DNA from: Chloroflexota bacterium
GTDB lineage: Bacteria; Chloroflexota; Anaerolineae; Promineifilales; Promineifilaceae
Reading direction: 5' to 3'
NCBI GenBank assembly: GCA_963169155.1
Contig: CAUJGI010000443.1
Span: 1 to 10,658, forward strand
Length of the DNA: 10,658 nt
The notes under the pieces were generated by a model, which saw only the letters and a list, made by a program, of their open reading frames with translations, did no database searches and was not told where the DNA came from. The translations under genes and the position numbers were made by a program. Positions 7,816 through 10,658 of this stretch are shown in pieces. The stretch's first letter is position 1. The number at the start of each line of letters is the position of its first letter.

Positions 7816-8835
7816 CTAACGATAAATTTCATCTGCTTTGGCCAGTAAGGTTTCTGGTATTTCCAAACCCATTGCCTGTGCGGCGCTGTAATCAATTTCA
7901 ATGTAAGGCTCTGACGAAACAACGGGCTGCGTGGCCGGATCCGTTCCCTGAAGAACTTTATCCGCCAGCGGCGCCGCCGAAAGCCCAGCCCCATAGATAT
8001 CCACATTCACCCCAAAAATTGAGGCATACCCATCCGTGGAAGAATAAATGCCCATCGTGGGGATCTGGTATTCTTTGCCGAAGTCAGCCACTGCCAGAAA
8101 AACTTCCGGTACTGTGGCCAGCGGCTCTACCAAAAACAGGATAACGTCAAAACCTGGTTCGCCGGAAACCACCTGTTCCTGTAAGAAAGCCGCAACTTCC
8201 TCCGCACTGCTGGCGGGCACTTCCAGCAAGGTAACCCCATCGGCGTCGGCGGCTGCGTGCAACGCTTCTAACTGCGGCGGCACAATCGGGTAACCCGCCT
8301 GATAAGGCACCACAATCCGAGTGGCATCGGGCATGATTTCCCGCAGCATTTCATAACGAAGCAGGGCAATGTCTACCCCAGGATACCGCACACCCGTTAC
8401 GTTTCCACCCGGTTCTTGAATCGTGTCTACAATTCCCATGCCCTCAATGAAGGCAAAGGTAAATACAACCGGAATATCGGTTCCTTCCGTTATGGCTTTG
8501 GCTTCAATGGTTGCTTCTGTAGGAAAGGAAACAATCAAGTCAACATCATCATCCACAAACTTCTGCAAAATAGATTGGTAAGCGGGGATGTCAAACTCCG
8601 TGGTTTGTACATCGTAAACAATGTTTTCACCTTCCACATAGCCAAGCTCAGCCATCCCATCTTTGAATCCGGCTTCTATGTCGGCCAGAAACGAGATGCC
8701 GGCTAACACACCAACCCGGTAGGTTTTGGTTTCTTCTGCGCCACAACTGCTAATGGACAGGGCTACAAGGAGAATGATGAGCAATAAGACCATACTTCTG
8801 CCTAAGTTGGAACGCCCTTGCTTAAACCTTGTCAT
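7816..8835 (-). CDS. Substrate-binding lipoprotein, ABC_sub_bind (PF04392 / TrpX-like) family
   Basis: 339 residues. The N-terminus has Arg/Lys followed by a hydrophobic stretch and a lipobox (ISSC), with lipidated Cys31 predicted, so the mature protein is anchored outside the cytoplasmic membrane. Family signatures are AGFKDGMAELGYVEGENI (about 55-72), DLIVSFPTEATIEAK and EPGGNVTGV (141-149), which match PF04392 proteins, a family that includes TrpX-type aromatic amino acid binders. The length is normal for the family. The start at 8835 has AGGAG at 8845-8849 with a 9-nt spacer. No permease or ATPase gene is present in the window; instead, sensor genes follow on the same strand. The protein may therefore present a ligand to sensors rather than, or as well as, feed a transporter (inference). 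The specific ligand cannot be read from sequence. Confidence 0.9.
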   Translation of the reverse strand: MTRFKQGRSNLGRSMVLLLIILLVALSISSCGAEETKTYRVGVLAGISFLADIEAGFKDGMAELGYVEGENIVYDVQTTEFDIPAYQSILQKFVDDDVDLIVSFPTEATIEAKAITEGTDIPVVFTFAFIEGMGIVDTIQEPGGNVTGVRYPGVDIALLRYEMLREIMPDATRIVVPYQAGYPIVPPQLEALHAAADADGVTLLEVPASSAEEVAAFLQEQVVSGEPGFDVILFLVEPLATVPEVFLAVADFGKEYQIPTMGIYSSTDGYASIFGVNVDIYGAGLSAAPLADKVLQGTDPATQPVVSSEPYIEIDYSAAQAMGLEIPETLLAKADEIYR

Positions 8836-8844
8836 AATTCTGTA

Positions 8845-8849
8845 CTCCT
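8845..8849 (-). promoter_or_regulatory. Ribosome binding site of the lipoprotein gene
   Basis: AGGAG on the minus strand, 9 nt before ATG at 8835. It decides the start in favour of the full signal peptide rather than the internal Met15. Confidence 0.7.
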
Positions 8850-8868
8850 ATTTTTTGGTGTTTCAAGT

Positions 8869-8987
8869 AATTGGCAAATTCCACGCTAATTTATTTTTAA
8901 AACTTTCTGCCAATTGCATAAAGCCATTACGTGGTTTGTATCCTGTGGGAACAATTTTGGGAGAATACTATTTGTCGTGAATGGCTT
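8869..8987 (-). promoter_or_regulatory. Leader with interlocking inverted repeats upstream of lipoprotein gene
   Basis: Three complementary pairs occur. Pair A is AATTGGCA (8869-8876) with TGCCAATT (8908-8915). Pair B is CCACGcTAAT (8881-8890, one bulged C) with ATTACGTGG (8926-8934). Pair C is AAGCCATTACG (8921-8931) with CGTgAATGGCTT (8976-8987, one bulged G). A and B interleave in a pseudoknot order. B and C compete for the same ATTACG segment, so only one can form. In the minus transcript this lies 33 to 152 nt before the start codon. It could be a structured 5' leader or overlapping operator sites; no known riboswitch class is recognised. Confidence 0.35.
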
Positions 8988-9037
8988 ACACTCAACCTTC
9001 TCATTGTCGGGTCCAGTGTCCCGGGGAAATTGATGAT

Positions 9038-9067
9038 GTTATAAGCTGTTTGGACTTGCCCTGTAAA
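9038..9067 (-). promoter_or_regulatory. Candidate sigma-70-type promoter for the lipoprotein/sensor operon
   Basis: Read on the minus strand, TTTACA (9062-9067) and TATAAC (9038-9043) are separated by 18 bp, each matching five of six bases of the -35 and -10 consensus. Transcription would start near 9030, giving a 5' leader of about 195 nt that includes all the inverted repeats at 8869-8987. It is a consensus match only, and this AT-rich gap offers weaker alternatives. Confidence 0.4.
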
Positions 9068-9176
9068 AACCAATAGACTGCAAGATTTTGGACACCTACA
9101 AATTGGATTTTACTGGAGTAACTCACAAAAAGTCTGGCTGTTTTTCTTGAGAACTTTTTTTTGTAATTGACGGGTT

Positions 9177-9184
9177 ACGGCCGT
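9177..9184. repeat. Intergenic copy of the ACGGCCGT palindrome
   Basis: This is the only copy of the iterated octamer outside genes in this window. It shows that the excess of the motif is not purely a result of Thr-Ala-Val codons. Confidence 0.6.
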
Positions 9185-9269
9185 TCATCTGCCAGATATC
9201 TTCTCAACTCCGAACATAGTCCAGGAACATGCAAATTATCATAGCATAAAAAAATCATATTCCGGCGTG

Positions 9270-9337
9270 AAGGAGGCGTAATGACCTCCTGTAATTTGTG
9301 GGAAAATAGTACCGCGAGAACACATACCCGCAGTTAA
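9270..9337 (+). CDS. Possible 18-codon mini-ORF with strong Shine-Dalgarno
   Basis: AAGGAGG (9270-9276) is followed after 4 nt by ATG at 9281, an 18-codon frame (MTSCNLWENSTARTHTRS) and TAA at 9335-9337. The bidirectional hairpin at 9357-9380 lies 19 nt downstream with T-rich sequence on its plus-strand side, so a tiny plus-strand transcript unit is conceivable. The AGGAGG pairs with CCTCCT at 9285-9290 in the first codons, which would hide the ribosome site in a hairpin. No convincing plus-strand promoter was found, so this may be chance. Confidence 0.2.
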
Positions 9338-9349
9338 CAATGAACCCAG

Positions 9350-9381
9350 AAAAATAAAAATAGCCTATTCAGGCTATTTTC
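9350..9381 (-). terminator. Intrinsic terminator of gatB (probably bidirectional)
   Basis: A perfect 10-bp stem, AAAATAGCCT (9357-9366) with AGGCTATTTT (9371-9380), surrounds an ATTC loop. On the minus strand the stem is followed by TATTTTT, a U-rich tract 3' of gatB, whose stop is 33 bp upstream. On the plus strand the stem is followed by CGTTTTTG, so it may stop transcription from both sides. Confidence 0.85.
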
Positions 9382-9412
9382 GTTTTTGATGACTTTTGGC
9401 GAGGGTCTGGCG

Positions 9413-10658
9413 TTACTTTTTGGCGGCTAAAGCGGCATCCAGCAGCTGGTTTACCAGGGCGGGATTGGCCTTACCCTGCGTCTGGCGCATCACCTGCCCC
9501 ACAAACCAGCCGCGCAGCTTGTCTTCGCCAGCCAGATAGCGGGTGAGTTGGTCAGGGTTGTCGTTGAGGATTTGGGTGATAACGGCCGTAATCGCCCCAT
9601 CATCTGAAATTTGGGCCAGCCCCTTACTCTCCACAACTTGGGCCGGAGCGGTGCCCGTGGCAAACATCTCGGCCAACACCTCTTTGGCGGTGTTATTATT
9701 GATGGTCTGCGTTTCAACCAGGCCAATCAGTTCCACCAGAGCGGCGGGCGTCACCTGGATGGGGTCGATGCTCAGCCTGGCCTCGTTCATCAGGCGGAAC
9801 AGGTCGTTGATCATCCAGTTGGCGAGAGATTTTGGGGTGCCGCCTGCGGTGACGGCCGTATCAAACCATTCCGCCACCGCCCGTTCCTCAGCCAACACGC
9901 GGGCATCGTATTCGGACAAACCGTACGCGGTTTTGTAGCGGGCCACTTTGGCATCGGGCAGTTCCGGCAGGCTGGCGCGCACTGCCTCGATCCAGGCGTC
10001 GTCCAGGTGCAGCGGCGGCAGATCCGGCTCGGGGAAGTAGCGGTAATCTTCGGCCTCTTCCTTGGTGCGCTGGCTGAACGTTTCGCGCCGCCCTTCGTGC
10101 CAGCCGCGTGTTTCCTGGATGACGGTGCCGCCGGATTGGAGAACGGCCGTTTGCCGGGCAATCTCAAACGCGGTGCCATCGGCCAAAACGCGGAAGCTGT
10201 TCAGGTTTTTTAGCTCGGTACGGGTGCCAAATTTGGCAGTGCCCACCGGGCGAATGGAGATGTTTGGCTCCACGCGCAGGACCCCTTTTTCCATGTCGCC
10301 GGAGTTGACGCCCAGGTAGCGCAAAATCTGCCGCACCTTCATGGCGTAGGCCCGCGCCTCCTCGCCGGAGCGAATGTCTGGCTCGGTGACGATTTCCAGC
10401 AGGGGCACGCCCGCCCGGTTGTAATCGACCAGCGAAGTGCCGTCGTCCTGGTGGGTGAGCTTGCCGGTGTCTTCTTCCATGTGGACGCGGCGAATGCCGA
10501 TGCGCTTCGTTTCGCCCGATTCCAGCTCGACGTCCAGCCAGCCGTTGACGCCCAGCGGCTGCTCGTACTGGCTGATCTGGTACCCTTTGGGCAGATCGGG
10601 GTAAAAATAATTTTTGCGGGCGAAGATGTTGTGGTGGTTGATGGTGCAGTTGAGCGCC
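9413..10658 (-). CDS. gatB: Asp-tRNA(Asn)/Glu-tRNA(Gln) amidotransferase subunit B (5' end off window)
   Basis: 414 codons are visible, open to the right edge. The full protein is usually about 475-490 residues, so roughly the first 65-75 are missing. The frame continues well upstream of the ATG at 10480, whose context (RVHMEEDTGKL) is an internal family motif, so that ATG is not the start. GatB/GatE catalytic-domain signatures are present: YFYPDLPKGYQISQYEQP, DYNRAGVPLLEIVTEPD, GTRTELKNLNSF and DYRYFPEPDLPPL. The C-terminal GatB_YqeY domain fills the last 150 or so residues (NWMINDLFRLMNEA, NNNTAKEVLAEMF, GKANPALVNQLLD). With GatA and GatC, GatB transfers ammonia-derived amide to Glu-tRNA(Gln) or Asp-tRNA(Asn) in the cytoplasm; GatB carries the tRNA-binding and kinase-like steps. 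VEPNISIRP replaces the more usual DANVSVRP, a mild variant. It has its own terminator and appears unrelated to the sensor operon. Confidence 0.97.
   Translation of the reverse strand, partial: ALNCTINHHNIFARKNYFYPDLPKGYQISQYEQPLGVNGWLDVELESGETKRIGIRRVHMEEDTGKLTHQDDGTSLVDYNRAGVPLLEIVTEPDIRSGEEARAYAMKVRQILRYLGVNSGDMEKGVLRVEPNISIRPVGTAKFGTRTELKNLNSFRVLADGTAFEIARQTAVLQSGGTVIQETRGWHEGRRETFSQRTKEEAEDYRYFPEPDLPPLHLDDAWIEAVRASLPELPDAKVARYKTAYGLSEYDARVLAEERAVAEWFDTAVTAGGTPKSLANWMINDLFRLMNEARLSIDPIQVTPAALVELIGLVETQTINNNTAKEVLAEMFATGTAPAQVVESKGLAQISDDGAITAVITQILNDNPDQLTRYLAGEDKLRGWFVGQVMRQTQGKANPALVNQLLDAALAAKK

Larger units (their letters stand above)
8836..9412. other. 577-bp intergenic region, AT-rich, no sizeable gene
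   Basis: This lies between the gatB stop and the lipoprotein start. It contains the gatB terminator (9350-9381), a candidate mini-ORF with strong Shine-Dalgarno (9270-9337), one copy of the ACGGCCGT octamer (9177-9184), a T8 run (9155-9162), a plausible promoter (9038-9067) and a leader with interlocking inverted repeats (8869-8987). I saw no tRNA, CRISPR, insertion sequence or recognisable riboswitch class. About 9068-9260 holds nothing else I can name. Confidence 0.7.
244..10150. repeat. Iterated palindromic octamer ACGGCCGT, 13 copies
   Basis: Exact copies start at 244, 1535, 2210, 2525, 3939, 5536, 5639, 6459, 7431, 9177, 9582, 9852 and 10143. Uniform base composition predicts about 0.16 copies in a window this long. 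Two copies sit in longer perfect palindromes: ACAACGGCCGTTGT at 241-254 and GGCAACGGCCGTTGCC at 2521-2536. Ten copies are read as Thr-Ala-Val, two are in other frames (3939 as Asn-Gly-Arg, 5639 as Ile-Arg-Pro) and one is intergenic. Of 20 CGGCCG hexamers found by eye, 13 have the A...T flanks. The function is unknown; it is comparable in kind to highly iterated palindromes such as HIP1. Confidence 0.75.

Noticed and set aside
7545..8144. Plus-strand open frame of about 199 codons across the spacer
   Set aside because: It overlaps the lipoprotein and Cache sensor genes in antisense, crosses the hairpin spacer, and its translation has no recognisable domain.
8967..8995. Alternative promoter TTGAGT-17-AATAGT on the minus strand
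   Set aside because: Each box matches only four of six consensus bases. The pair at 9038-9067 matches five of six in both boxes, so this one was ranked lower, though it is not excluded.
9611..10213. Plus-strand open frame of about 200 codons opposite gatB
   Set aside because: It lies entirely antisense to strongly conserved GatB motifs. Its Gly/His/Arg-rich translation is typical of the reverse strand of a GC-rich gene.
9413..10480. gatB starting at ATG 10480
   Set aside because: The frame stays open upstream to the window edge and encodes conserved GatB sequence (YPDLPKGYQISQYEQP), so this ATG is internal.

Overview
The window looks like a piece of a bacterial chromosome. It most resembles a Chloroflexota (Anaerolineae/Ardenticatenia-type) genome. 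That is inference, based on tandem multi-domain GAF sensors of a style common in that phylum, a PF04392-type binding lipoprotein and moderate GC; no rRNA or other decisive marker is present. Every recognisable gene lies on the minus strand, so the text runs from high to low coordinates.

Right edge (9413-10658): the 3' three quarters or more of gatB, a housekeeping subunit of the tRNA-dependent amidotransferase. It ends at a clear intrinsic terminator (9350-9381). Next comes a 577-bp AT-rich gap (8836-9412) with no sizeable gene. It holds the terminator, a possible 18-codon plus-strand mini-ORF with a strong Shine-Dalgarno inside an inverted repeat, a plausible minus-strand promoter (9038-9067), and a leader with several interlocking inverted repeats upstream of the next gene.

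Left four fifths (1-8835): an apparent operon. It starts with a lipoprotein substrate-binding protein (PF04392 / TrpX-like). After a 149-bp spacer with three hairpins come four membrane sensor proteins, nearly end to end (2-bp gap, 1-bp overlap, 13-bp gap). They are a Cache-TM-HAMP-GAF protein, a helical-sensor-TM-HAMP-GAF protein, a six-TM protein with several GAF or GAF-like modules, and a helical-sensor-TM-HAMP-GAF protein that runs off the left edge. The GAF-containing cytoplasmic halves are clearly paralogous, while the membrane/extracytoplasmic heads differ. None of the three complete sensors carries a kinase, cyclase, phosphodiesterase, methyl-accepting or DNA-binding domain. Each ends in a short conserved tail that resembles the beginning of another GAF domain.

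Working model (inference): the lipoprotein captures a small ligand outside the membrane, and a set of sensor subunits with different input heads integrates that and other signals. They would pass the result to an output protein that is either the rest of the truncated fourth gene or encoded beyond the left edge. Separately, the octamer palindrome ACGGCCGT occurs 13 times in 10.7 kb, in genes and in the intergenic gap, far above chance. It may be a highly iterated genomic palindrome comparable in kind to cyanobacterial HIP1.
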